Of a stretch of 64,000 bases of DNA, positions 9,148 through 17,235 are shown piece by piece. Position numbers and translations under genes: made by a program. The stretch is from Seohaeicola zhoushanensis. Lineage in GTDB: Bacteria; Pseudomonadota; Alphaproteobacteria; Rhodobacterales; Rhodobacteraceae. Under the pieces are notes generated by a model, which did not search any database, was not told the DNA's origin, and saw nothing but the letters and a program-made list of their open reading frames with translations. Position 1 is the stretch's first letter. Each line of letters begins with the position of its first letter. Location of the stretch: NCBI RefSeq assembly GCF_014656415.1, contig NZ_BNCJ01000003.1, positions 326,316-390,315 of the forward strand, in the 5' to 3' direction.

Positions 9148-9179
9148 GCCGGGCGCGGCCTCCCCCTGCCGCGCCCGGC
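9148..9179 (-). terminator. Intra-operon hairpin between the LigM-like gene and dctP
   Basis: Perfect 12-bp stem (9148-9159 with 9168-9179), 8-base loop, no U-tract. Located in the only sizeable gap of this operon, upstream of dctP on the minus strand. Likely an mRNA-processing or attenuation element; role inferred. Confidence 0.6.
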
Positions 9180-9188
9180 CGCTGTCGT

Positions 9189-10595
9189 TCAGGCTGTCGC
9201 CTTGGTACGCCAGCTGTCCGCGTAATTCTCGCGCGCCTCGGCCGCATAGGGCGTCGGCGACACCCGCACCCGGATCTCGGTCTGGCGGTGCGGCTCGGTC
9301 GAGGTCTTGCCGGTGGTCTCCGGCTCGCCCCATTTCATGGTCAGCACGTCGCCGACCTGCACGTCCTGGTCGACCACGCCCAGGCTCAGCATGCAGCGTT
9401 CGTTGTAGCTGTAGCCGTTGAACATGCTCATCCCGACCATCCTGCCATCGCGCATCACCATGTCGGCGCTGGTCGAGGCATAGTTCGGCTGCGGGAAGTC
9501 GATCCACTTGTAGGGCAGTTCGCCGGGCACGAAGGCCGAGGCGATCACCTTCACCACGTCCTCGGCGTTCCACTCGAAGGTCACCTTCTTGCGGTTCACC
9601 CGGCCCTTCATCTGCGCGAGTGCGGCCTTGCCCACGAAGTCGTCCTTCTTCCAGCCGATGTAGAAGTCGTAACCCAGTTCGAAGGGATTCACATAGTAAT
9701 CTTCGATGTTGTCCGACACGAACGAGCCGCCGATCGCCCCCGCCGCCTCGTACATGTCCGCGCCCAGCCAGTCGCGGTAGTCCTTCAGCATCCCGTCACC
9801 GGTATAGATCCCCGGCAGCGGGCTCGGGATCCAGCCCGACTCCAGCGTGTTGGTCGAATAGGCCCGGCTGCCGCATTGCACCAGGTTCACCCCGGCATCG
9901 CGCGCCGCCTGCAGAATCGCCGAATGGACATAGTCCTTGTCCTTGTAGGGTCCCCAGACCTCCAGCCCCGGCGCGCCGGACATGCCGTGGCGGAGCGCCT
10001 GCACCTTCTTCGAGCCTATGTTGATCCAGTCGACGTGAAAGAACTTGATCTCGGGGATCGGCCCGCCGTTCATCTTCTCGAAGACCTTGGGCGCATCCGG
10101 CCCCTGGATCTGGAAGCGGTAATGCTCGCGCAGTACCCGTTCCCCCTCGGGGCGCGAGGGCGAGCGCGGGTCATGGCGCAGCCGCACGTTCCACTTGCCC
10201 CAGGCGGCACAGAACATCAGCCAGTTCGAGGTCGGCGCGCGGCCCACCAGGATGTACTTGTCCTCGCGCTCGCGGAAGATGATGTGGTCGCCGATCACGT
10301 GGCCATTCGGTGTCACCGGGACGAAGTGCTTGGCCCGGTTCAGATCGAAGTTCTTGAAAGAGTTGATGCCGTGATGGCTCAGGAACTCGGTGGCCTGCGG
10401 CCCCTCGACGATCACCTCGTCCATGTGGTGGGACTGGTCGAACAGCACCGCGCTCTCGCGCCAGGCCACCTGTTCGTTGCGCCAGTTCTGGAACTCCGGC
10501 GCCACCACCGGATAGACATACATCCCGATCTTGGAATTGCGCAGCATTTGCACCGGATTCCGGTGCTGCGCGATCACGTCGTTCAGACTTGGCAT
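9189..10595 (-). CDS. LigM-like tetrahydrofolate-dependent O-demethylase (aminomethyltransferase/GcvT family)
   Basis: A 468-residue protein of the GcvT/DmdA fold family. The whole length looks like sphingomonad vanillate O-demethylase LigM: NPVQMLRNSKIGMYVYPVV at the N-terminus, AVLFDQSHHM, RYRFQIQGP-type centre, GGPIPEIKFF, RALRHGMSGAPGLEVWGPY, NTLESGWIPSPLPGIYTGD, GGSFVSDNIEDYY, and YADSWRTKA at the C-terminus. LigM (about 471 residues) moves the methyl group of vanillate or 3-O-methylgallate to tetrahydrofolate. The assignment rests on recalled similarity; the physiological substrate may be another methoxylated or methylated acid. GGGAGGAAGAGG precedes the ATG. It lies 26 bases after the GntR gene and before a TRAP transporter. 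Confidence 0.85.
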   Translation of the reverse strand: MPSLNDVIAQHRNPVQMLRNSKIGMYVYPVVAPEFQNWRNEQVAWRESAVLFDQSHHMDEVIVEGPQATEFLSHHGINSFKNFDLNRAKHFVPVTPNGHVIGDHIIFREREDKYILVGRAPTSNWLMFCAAWGKWNVRLRHDPRSPSRPEGERVLREHYRFQIQGPDAPKVFEKMNGGPIPEIKFFHVDWINIGSKKVQALRHGMSGAPGLEVWGPYKDKDYVHSAILQAARDAGVNLVQCGSRAYSTNTLESGWIPSPLPGIYTGDGMLKDYRDWLGADMYEAAGAIGGSFVSDNIEDYYVNPFELGYDFYIGWKKDDFVGKAALAQMKGRVNRKKVTFEWNAEDVVKVIASAFVPGELPYKWIDFPQPNYASTSADMVMRDGRMVGMSMFNGYSYNERCMLSLGVVDQDVQVGDVLTMKWGEPETTGKTSTEPHRQTEIRVRVSPTPYAAEARENYADSWRTKATA

Positions 10596-10621
10596 CTTCC
10601 TCTTCCTCCCTGTTGTCTCCC

Positions 10622-11353
10622 TCAGGCCGAAACCAGCGCCAGCCCCGGCACCCGGCCGGCCAGGCTCGGATCGCCCTGCATCACATGTTCAAGGTTCTCG
10701 CGCGCCAGCCGCGCGTGCTCCCGCGCCAGCGCCTCGGCGCGCGCCCCCTCGCGCGCCTGGATCGCCTCGCAGATATGCCGGTGCTGGCGCTGCGCACGGC
10801 GCAGGCTGGCCTGGAAATCCGGCACGAATTCCTGACCCCGCAGGAAGGCACTGGGCGAGGCCAGCGGCAACCGCACGATCCGCTCCACCTCGCGTTCGAT
10901 CACCGGGCTGCCCGCCAGCCGCGACAGCAGCCCGTGAAAGCGCGCGTTCTCGCGCACATAGGTGTCGAAATCCACCTTGGGGCCACCCCAGACCGCCTTG
11001 TCCAGCACTTCAAGCACGCCGGTCATCTCGGCCATGACCTCCGGGTCCGCGCCACGTTCGGCGGCCAGCCGCGCGGCGGTGCCCTCGATCACCCCGCGCA
11101 GTTCCATCGCGTCGATGATGTCGTTGATGGTGAAGCTCGCGACCCGGCAACCGCCGGTCGGGATCCGCTCCAGCAGCCCCTCGTCGATCAGCCGATCCAT
11201 CGCCTGCCGCAGCGGGGTGCGCGAGATGTCCAGCCGCTCGGCCAGGGCGGTTTCGGGCAGCCGCGTGCCGCCGGCGAAGGCGCCGTCCATGATCAGCTCG
11301 CGCAGCCCCAGAAGGGCGCGGGCAAACTGTCCGCTGCGTTCGTTGACCGACAT
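10622..11353 (-). CDS. GntR-family transcriptional regulator (FadR subfamily)
   Basis: A 243-residue regulator. The N-terminal winged helix includes RLPETALAERLDISRTPLRQ, the typical GntR recognition region, and the C-terminal all-helical FCD-type effector domain follows. I use the internal ATG at 11353 rather than the one at 11380 because GGGAGG stands 4-5 bases upstream of it. It is the first gene of the operon with the LigM-like enzyme, TRAP transporter and oxidoreductase, so it probably senses their substrate. Two CTGTATACAG palindromes upstream are likely its operators and imply autoregulation. Confidence 0.9.
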   Translation of the reverse strand: MSVNERSGQFARALLGLRELIMDGAFAGGTRLPETALAERLDISRTPLRQAMDRLIDEGLLERIPTGGCRVASFTINDIIDAMELRGVIEGTAARLAAERGADPEVMAEMTGVLEVLDKAVWGGPKVDFDTYVRENARFHGLLSRLAGSPVIEREVERIVRLPLASPSAFLRGQEFVPDFQASLRRAQRQHRHICEAIQAREGARAEALAREHARLARENLEHVMQGDPSLAGRVPGLALVSA

Positions 11354-11399
11354 GCCGCCTCCCCGCGACGGCGGCCCCACAGATGTCGGATCGGGCCGC

Positions 11400-11409
11400 C
11401 TGTATACAG
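11400..11409. promoter_or_regulatory. GntR operator candidate, proximal copy
   Basis: Perfect palindrome CTGTATACAG, downstream of a possible -10 and 47 bases upstream of the GntR start. An identical copy stands at 11462-11471. TGTATACA-type sites are typical of FadR-subfamily GntR proteins. Confidence 0.7.
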
Positions 11410-11414
11410 GATCA

Positions 11415-11443
11415 GGCTAATCCCGGCCAATTCCGCAAATCAA
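11415..11443 (-). promoter_or_regulatory. Candidate promoter of the GntR/LigM/TRAP operon
   Basis: On the minus strand, TTGATT (11443-11438), a spacer of 17 bases, then TTAGCC (11420-11415). The -10 is weak. The two CTGTATACAG palindromes flank it on either side, consistent with repression. Confidence 0.45.
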
Positions 11444-11461
11444 GCGGAAAGAATCGTGGCT

Positions 11462-11471
11462 CTGTATACAG
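11462..11471. promoter_or_regulatory. GntR operator candidate, distal copy
   Basis: Second perfect CTGTATACAG, 62 bases centre to centre from the first, about six helical turns, so both copies face the same side of the DNA. It lies upstream of the candidate -35. Confidence 0.7.
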
Positions 11472-11485
11472 ATTCGCCTCTCGGC

Positions 11486-12649
11486 TCAGAATGACCTGCC
11501 CCGCGCCGACACCGGCCACAGCGACTCGACCACCTCGCCGCGCACCCCCACCAGCCAGTCGTGCAGGTTCACCGTCGGGTCGCAGTGACCGGGGATCAGG
11601 CGCAGCCGGTCGCCCGGTTTCAGGCGGCCCTGCGGGTCGGACAGCGTGCCATGTTCATCCGAGGCGCCGCGATAGGTGACCCCCTCGCAGCCGACGACCA
11701 GCGGCAGGCCGCTCTCCATCGATTGCGACTTGAGGCCGGCATCGCAGACCGCGCGGCCCGGCACCGGCTGGCTCATCACCTGGGTCAGCAGGAACAGCGC
11801 GTTCTCCCATTCCGCCTCGTCCAGCCGCGCGCCATTGGCGGTGCGGATCCGGCCATAATCGGCATCCATGAAGGCGTAGGAGCCGCATTGCAGCTCATTG
11901 TAGAGACCGCTTTCCGCCTCCATCCGGAACGACCCGGTGCCGCCGCCCGAAACCAGCCGGGGCGGCAGCCCGGCCGCGCCCAGCGCCGCGATCACCGGGC
12001 GCAGGATCGCCAGCGCCGCCTCGAACTTCGCCGCCCGCGCCGCGTGGTCCTCGACATGCTGAAGCGCGCCCTGATAGGCCTGCACCCCGTCGAACCGCAG
12101 CCCCTCGGCCGCCTCCACCGCCCGCGCGATATCCACCGCCGCCTCGGGCGTCGCCACCCCGCAGCGCGCCGCGCCGACGTCGATCTCGACCAGCACGCCC
12201 AACCGGGTGCCATGCCGCCGTACCGCCGCCTCCAGCTCGGCCACATTGGCCAGGTCGTCGACACAGACGCTCACCTCGCCGCCGAACAGCGGCAGCCGCG
12301 CCAGCCGGTCGATCTTGGCCGGATCACGCACCTGGTTGCTCAGCAGGATGTCGGCGATGCCCGCGCGGGCAAAGACCTCGGCCTCGGCCACCTTTTGGCA
12401 ACAGATCCCCACCGCGCCGCCCATGCCGATCTGCAACCGCGCCACATCGACCGAACGGTGCATCTTCGCATGCGCCCGCAACCGCATCCCCTTGGCCGTC
12501 ACGAAATCGCGCATCCGCACCAGGTTGCGCTCCAGCGCGTCGAGGTCGAGCACCAGGCAGGGCGTCTGTATCTCGCCTGCCGCCATCCCCGGCCGCGCCG
12601 GAATGTCGAACCCCACCTCCAGCCCGTCGAATTCATCCGCCATGCCCAT
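11486..12649 (-). CDS. DSD1-family PLP enzyme: D-threonine/3-hydroxyaspartate aldolase
   Basis: A 387-residue fold-type III PLP enzyme (alanine-racemase-like N-terminal domain). The lysine in MRLRAHAKMHRS near residue 62 is the expected Schiff-base site, preceded by TPCLVLDLDALERNL and followed by GAVGICCQKVAEAE and DILLSNQV. The C-terminal beta domain contains the His/Cys metal site region (LIPGHCDPTVNLHDW). The length and pattern fit D-threonine aldolase and 3-hydroxy-D-aspartate aldolase, which cleave a hydroxy amino acid to glycine and an aldehyde or glyoxylate. The BhcC aldolase of the beta-hydroxyaspartate cycle belongs to the same family, but no bhcA, bhcB or bhcD gene is nearby. Regulation not visible. 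Confidence 0.82.
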   Translation of the reverse strand: MGMADEFDGLEVGFDIPARPGMAAGEIQTPCLVLDLDALERNLVRMRDFVTAKGMRLRAHAKMHRSVDVARLQIGMGGAVGICCQKVAEAEVFARAGIADILLSNQVRDPAKIDRLARLPLFGGEVSVCVDDLANVAELEAAVRRHGTRLGVLVEIDVGAARCGVATPEAAVDIARAVEAAEGLRFDGVQAYQGALQHVEDHAARAAKFEAALAILRPVIAALGAAGLPPRLVSGGGTGSFRMEAESGLYNELQCGSYAFMDADYGRIRTANGARLDEAEWENALFLLTQVMSQPVPGRAVCDAGLKSQSMESGLPLVVGCEGVTYRGASDEHGTLSDPQGRLKPGDRLRLIPGHCDPTVNLHDWLVGVRGEVVESLWPVSARGRSF

Positions 12650-12703
12650 CTCCCTGCCTTGCCCGCCCCTTGATGGGCCGCGCCGGCGCGCTGTGTCCAG
12701 AGC

Positions 12704-14272
12704 TCAGATGGTGAAAAAGCTGTAGGCCGCCAGATCCCCGGCCACGACGCCCTCCAGCAGCACCGTGGTCATCGACCCCAGCAGCACCAGCAGGTCGCCC
12801 CCCTGCTGCTCCAGCACCACCTGCCCCCGCGCGATGGCGGCGTCGAGGCCGAGGCGGTCTTCCAAAACCTCGAAATCGGTGATCCGGTCATGCCCGTCGC
12901 CGGGGCGGAACACGAAGACATCGCGCCCCGCACCCCCCGTCAGCACATCGTCGCCACGATGCCCGATGAGCCAATCGTCCCCCGCGCCGCCGTCGATCGC
13001 ATCATCGCCCCAGGCCCCGTTCAGCCGGTTCGCTGCGCCGTTCCCGGTCAGCACGTTGTCCTCCCCGTTCCCCGTCCCGTCGATCGCCGCATCCCCCGTC
13101 AGGGTCAGCCGCTCCACGTTCCGCCCATTGGCCCGCAGCGAGAAGCCGATCGACGAGAGCACCGTGTCATCGCCCCGCCCCGCGCCCTCGATCACCCGGT
13201 TGCCGCCATGCACGATCACATAGGTATCGTTACCCGCCCCGCCGATCAGCCGGTTCGCCCCCACCGCGTCCACCAGCACATCATCGCCGCCGCCCCCGCG
13301 CAGCACGTCATCGCCCCAGGCCCCGTCCAGCCGGTTGTCGCCGCGGTTGCCGATCAGCAGGTTGTCCAGCCCGTTGCCCGTGCCGTCGGTATCGCCCGTT
13401 CCGGTCAGCACCAGGTCCTCGATGAACTGGCTGTGAAACCGCAACGAGACCGAGCGCGCGGCCAGCACGGTATCATGCCCCTCGCCCTCGAGCTCGACGA
13501 TCCGGTCGCCGGGGTGGTTGAACACATAGGTGTCATCCCCCCGCCCGCCGATCATCCGCTCGCCACCCGTCGTGCCCTTCATACGGTCGTCGCCATCACC
13601 GCCGACCAGCGGCGGCGGTTCCGCCTGCGGCACCGCGCCCGAAGCCGCGCCCACCAGCGCCTCGGCCAGCAGGGGCCGCAGCGCGCTGGCGTAATGCAGG
13701 CTGTCGAGGAACATCTCCCCCGCCGCGATGCCATACGCCGCTGCCACCAGGTCGGGGTCGACCAGCATGGCCCGCGCATTGCCTGCCGCCACCTGTTCCT
13801 GCGCGTCGATCACCGACTGCCACTGGTCCCGCCCCTCGGCCTCGGGCGCGGCTTCGGAGAGCGCCGAGATCGCCAGCCGCGCCGAGGCCGCGCCGGTGTC
13901 GCGCCCCGGAAAATCGGCGGCGATGCCGGCGCGCAATTCCCCGATAAGCAACTCAAGCCGGTCCGCGTATTCCCCGGCGCGGGCAATGGCGTGGGTGTCG
14001 CCCTCGCCCTGCACCCAGATCATGCCCTCGATCCGCGCGTCGGCATCGGCCGCCAGCGCCGCGCCCGCCGCCGCCCGCAGTTCGGCCCGCAGCTCGTCGC
14101 CCGCATACCAGTCGGCCGACTCGCGCTTGAAGGTCAGCGGCGCGCCGGCGGCATCGACCTCGACCAGCACGAAACCCTCGGCGCCATAGCGCGCCGTCAG
14201 CGCCGCGACGATGCCGTCGCGCAGGGCGCGGGCATTGCTTTGCCCCGCCAGAAGGAAAACCGGGATCGCCAA
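12704..14272 (-). CDS. RTX-repeat protein with N-terminal sialate-O-acetylesterase-like SGNH domain
   Basis: A 522-residue protein. Residues 1-205 form an SGNH/SASA-type esterase domain: FLLAGQSNA with nucleophile Ser12, the WVQGEGD block (86-92), and DSLHYAS carrying Asp190 and His193 as the DxxH pair. Residues 222-510 hold several blocks of GGxGxD calcium-binding nonapeptides (for example GGRGDDTYVF, GGGGDDVL, GGAGNDTYVI, GGAGDDWLIG), followed by a C-terminal tail rich in hydrophobic and acidic residues as in type I secretion substrates. There is no N-terminal signal peptide, which agrees with ABC-type export. Likely removes acetyl groups from a polysaccharide outside the cell; the substrate is unknown. 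No type I exporter gene is in the window. Confidence 0.82.
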   Translation of the reverse strand: MAIPVFLLAGQSNARALRDGIVAALTARYGAEGFVLVEVDAAGAPLTFKRESADWYAGDELRAELRAAAGAALAADADARIEGMIWVQGEGDTHAIARAGEYADRLELLIGELRAGIAADFPGRDTGAASARLAISALSEAAPEAEGRDQWQSVIDAQEQVAAGNARAMLVDPDLVAAAYGIAAGEMFLDSLHYASALRPLLAEALVGAASGAVPQAEPPPLVGGDGDDRMKGTTGGERMIGGRGDDTYVFNHPGDRIVELEGEGHDTVLAARSVSLRFHSQFIEDLVLTGTGDTDGTGNGLDNLLIGNRGDNRLDGAWGDDVLRGGGGDDVLVDAVGANRLIGGAGNDTYVIVHGGNRVIEGAGRGDDTVLSSIGFSLRANGRNVERLTLTGDAAIDGTGNGEDNVLTGNGAANRLNGAWGDDAIDGGAGDDWLIGHRGDDVLTGGAGRDVFVFRPGDGHDRITDFEVLEDRLGLDAAIARGQVVLEQQGGDLLVLLGSMTTVLLEGVVAGDLAAYSFFTI

Positions 14273-14355
14273 GCCGCCGCTCCTGCCATTGCAGGGGCAG
14301 AGCCTGGCCCAGCGGCCTTAAGGAATCCTTGCGGAAACCGCGGAAAAAACTCGCC

Positions 14356-15144
14356 TTATCCGTCTGATTTTGCGACAATTTTCCGAAGATCGGACAGCAC
14401 CCGATCCAGCACCAGCCCGCCATAGGCCGCATTGGCGTGCAGGATGTCCTCATCCGGCAGGCGGCCTTCGGGGTTCAGCCGCCCGGCCCCGCGCATCCAG
14501 GACGCGGCGGTAAAGGCATCGCCCACCAGCGTCTCGGGCGGCTGCGCCAGAAGGTGCAGCCCGGCCCCGTCAAAGACCCGCGCATGGGCCCGCGCCAGGC
14601 AGGCGGCCACCGCCGCACCCTGCCCGGCCCGCAGGATCCGCCGCAGACCGCCATGGCGCGCCCCCGCGCCCGCCGCCGCCTCCGAAGGCGCGGGCTGCGC
14701 CACCAGCACAATCGGCGCCGCGCTCACCCGACGGATCCGGGCGACATATTCCGCCGCCAGCCCGCCCGCGATCTCGGCCACCAACGCCGCCTCCAGCGCC
14801 GCCTCCGACACCAGCCGCCGCGCGCCGTCGCCCGCCTCGGGCGGCCAGCCAAAGACGCGATGGCCCTGCAACATCGGCAACACGGAAAAGACCGTGGCCG
14901 TCATGCCGACCAGCACGAAGGCGTCCTGCGCCCGCAGGTCCACGCTTTCGGGCATCCCGAACCGCGCCAGCGCGCGTTTCAGCTCGGCCGTCACCGCCCG
15001 CAGCTGGCCGTTGCGCATTCGCACCCCCTCGGGGCCACGGCCGGAACGCGCGAAGAACGTCAGCTCCACCCCCTCGGGCGGGGCCTCGCGGGCGGCGCGC
15101 ACCAACATGCCCGCGTGCGAATTGCCGATGACGCAAAGCTTCAT
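14356..15144 (-). CDS. SGNH-type hypothetical protein
   Basis: A 262-residue protein I do not recognise by name. The N-terminus KLCVIGNSHAGML resembles block I of SGNH hydrolases (Ser9), a middle segment reads APIVLVAQPAPSE, and the C-terminus has DEDILHANAAYG, where Asp233 and His236 form the DxxH arrangement. So a full Ser-Asp-His set is present. No signal peptide is seen. Its ATG overlaps the stop of the GSCFA gene by 4 bases, so the two are made together. A role in modifying surface polysaccharide is a guess from its neighbours. Confidence 0.65.
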   Translation of the reverse strand: MKLCVIGNSHAGMLVRAAREAPPEGVELTFFARSGRGPEGVRMRNGQLRAVTAELKRALARFGMPESVDLRAQDAFVLVGMTATVFSVLPMLQGHRVFGWPPEAGDGARRLVSEAALEAALVAEIAGGLAAEYVARIRRVSAAPIVLVAQPAPSEAAAGAGARHGGLRRILRAGQGAAVAACLARAHARVFDGAGLHLLAQPPETLVGDAFTAASWMRGAGRLNPEGRLPDEDILHANAAYGGLVLDRVLSDLRKIVAKSDG

Positions 15145-16187
15145 GACCGCGCAAAGGCCTCCAGCAGCGCCTCCTCGCAGATCTCCTCCTGCCGCCGCCG
15201 CACCCGGCGCGGCACGTTCGGGGCCTTCGCGGCCTCGGACAGGGTCGCGCCATGGGCCGCGAAAAACACCTGCATCACACGCTCGACCGCCGCCGCGCTC
15301 ACGCTGCGCAGGTTCGCCTCATAGCTCGCCGCGCCGAAAGGAAGCCCCGCAACCAGTTCATAAGAGGGGAAATAATCGACCCATTCGTGCCGCTCGGCCA
15401 GCTCCCCCGCCACCGCGCGCAGCACCGCCTTCGACCAGGTCGTCGCCGTCAGCACATGCTGGCCCGAGGCCGTCGCCGTCAGCGGCACCGGCGAGACCGT
15501 CAGGATCACCCGCAACGCCGGACGCCGCGCGCGCAGCCGCGCCAGCGCCGCCTCCAGGTCGGCCATGACCTCGGCGTGGGTCTGGTTCAGGAAACGATGG
15601 CGCTCGGGGTCGAAGGTGCCGGCGATCACCCCCGGCGCGGTTGGGAAGACCAGGCCGGTGCGCGCGTCCTCCCAGGTCTCGGTCAGGCCCAGCGTGAAGA
15701 TCAGCACATCGGCCTCGGCCAGCAACCCCGCGACCGCCTGCAGATGCTCGGCGCGATGGGCGATGACCTCCTCGGGGCTACCCAGCCCCTCGGGTTCGAC
15801 ACCGGGCCGCAGCGCGTCGTAGAAGCGCCCGTCGCGCTCCCAGACCGCGCCCTCGTGCTGGCGGGCCGTCTCGGCATCCTCGATCAGCTGGCGCAGCTGG
15901 CGCGCGGTGTAGATATTGCCGTAACGTGCGGAATAAAGCCCGTAGCCGAAGCGCCGCGCCACCGCCTCGGCCATGCCCTTCGGCGCGGGTTCGGCCTGGG
16001 CCAGCGTCAGGGTCGAGCGTTCAAGATAGCGCGAGATATTCTGCGCGAAGCAGCTGCCGGCGGTGACCACCTTCTCGCCCGGCGCGATCCGGGCCTTGGG
16101 CAGATGGATCTCTTCGATCCGGAACTCCGCATCCTCGCGGCAGAGCTTCCAGAAGGCAGAGGGCGGCAGGTCGGAATAGGGCATCAC
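15141..16187 (-). CDS. GSCFA-domain protein
   Basis: A 348-residue protein whose EKVVTAGSCFAQNISRYL (residues 39-56) is the motif that names the GSCFA family, a group placed with SGNH-like hydrolases. Further family segments are RYGNIYTARQLRQLIEDA and IFTLGLTETWED, then ILTVSPVPLTAT. GSCFA proteins are often found with polysaccharide or capsule genes, but no activity is firmly established. It is the first of three consecutive SGNH-type genes and overlaps the next by ATGA. Confidence 0.85.
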   Translation of the reverse strand: MMPYSDLPPSAFWKLCREDAEFRIEEIHLPKARIAPGEKVVTAGSCFAQNISRYLERSTLTLAQAEPAPKGMAEAVARRFGYGLYSARYGNIYTARQLRQLIEDAETARQHEGAVWERDGRFYDALRPGVEPEGLGSPEEVIAHRAEHLQAVAGLLAEADVLIFTLGLTETWEDARTGLVFPTAPGVIAGTFDPERHRFLNQTHAEVMADLEAALARLRARRPALRVILTVSPVPLTATASGQHVLTATTWSKAVLRAVAGELAERHEWVDYFPSYELVAGLPFGAASYEANLRSVSAAAVERVMQVFFAAHGATLSEAAKAPNVPRRVRRRQEEICEEALLEAFARS

Positions 16188-16386
16188 GGGGCCTCGGGGC
16201 GCGGGTCACCGGGATAGTGCACGGAAATGAAGCCGAGATGAACCGCCTTGCGCGCACCCGCGGTCCGGCGTGTCCGCCAGGGCGCATCGGCGCGCCAAAC
16301 TCGGGGCTTTCAGGGCGGAAAAACCTGGGCGAAAAAGGTCACTCCGATTTTTCCAATAGATTACAATGACCTGAGAAGTGTCCTAG

Positions 16387-17235
16387 CTAGGACGCCCCCT
16401 CCAACCGCACGCCATGCCGCCCGGCAAGGTCGGTGAAGAACTGCCAGGCCACCCGGCCCGACCGCGACCCGCGCGTCGCCTGCCACTCGATCGCCTCGGC
16501 CCGCAGAACCTCGGGATCGACCGTTACGCCATAGGCTTCGCAATAGCGCCCGATCATCGCCAGGTAGTCGTCCTGGGTGCAGGGATGGAACCCCAGCCAG
16601 AGCCCGAAACGGTCGGACAGAGAAACCTTCTCCTCCACCGCCTCGCTCGGGTTGATCGCCGAGGAGCGCTCGTTCTCGATCATGTCCCGCGGCATCAGGT
16701 GCCGCCGGTTCGAGGTGGCATAAAGCACCACGTTCTCCGGCCGCCCCTCGATCCCGCCGTCCAGCACCGCCTTCAGGCTCTTGTAATGCTGGTCGTCATG
16801 GCTGAACGACAGGTCGTCGCAGAACAGCAGGAACCGATAGGGCGCGCCGCGCAGGTGGCCCAGCAGGCGGCCCACCGAGGGCAGGTCCTCGCGCTGCAGT
16901 TCCACCAGCTTCAGCGCCGGCTGCTCGGCCTCGACCTCGGCATGGATCGCCTTCACCAGGCTCGACTTGCCCATCCCGCGCGAGCCCCAGAGCAGCGCGT
17001 TGTTGGCCCCAAAGCCGGCGGCAAAGCGGCGGGTGTTCTCCAGCAGCGTGTCCCTTGCCCGGTCGATGCCGACCAGCAGGCCCAGCCCCACCCGGTTCAC
17101 CCGCGCCACCGGCTCCAGCCGGTCCGGGCCGACGTGCCACACAAAGGCCGGCGCCACCGAGAAGTCAGGGGCCGGGAGCGGCGCCGGAGCCATCCGCTCC
17201 AGCGCCGCCGCGATACGTTCCATCGGATCAGTCAT
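16387..17235 (-). CDS. DUF815-family P-loop ATPase
   Basis: A 282-residue AAA-like ATPase. The Walker A motif is GSRGMGKSS near residue 78 and Walker B is FLLFCDDLSF near residue 127, with a sensor-like LYATSNRRHL segment. DUF815 proteins are conserved in proteobacteria with no established role. The ATG overlaps the tatC stop by 4 bases, the basis for choosing 17235 instead of earlier in-frame codons lying within tatC. It thus forms the last gene of a tatABC operon, which makes a link with membrane or export possible but unproven. Confidence 0.85.
   Translation of the reverse strand: MTDPMERIAAALERMAPAPLPAPDFSVAPAFVWHVGPDRLEPVARVNRVGLGLLVGIDRARDTLLENTRRFAAGFGANNALLWGSRGMGKSSLVKAIHAEVEAEQPALKLVELQREDLPSVGRLLGHLRGAPYRFLLFCDDLSFSHDDQHYKSLKAVLDGGIEGRPENVVLYATSNRRHLMPRDMIENERSSAINPSEAVEEKVSLSDRFGLWLGFHPCTQDDYLAMIGRYCEAYGVTVDPEVLRAEAIEWQATRGSRSGRVAWQFFTDLAGRHGVRLEGAS

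Noticed and set aside
16380..16393. 14-bp perfect palindrome GTCCTAGCTAGGAC at the end of the DUF815 gene
   Set aside because: It overlaps the stop codon, occurs once and has no promoter next to it. CTAG-containing palindromes are rare, but one copy does not support a function.
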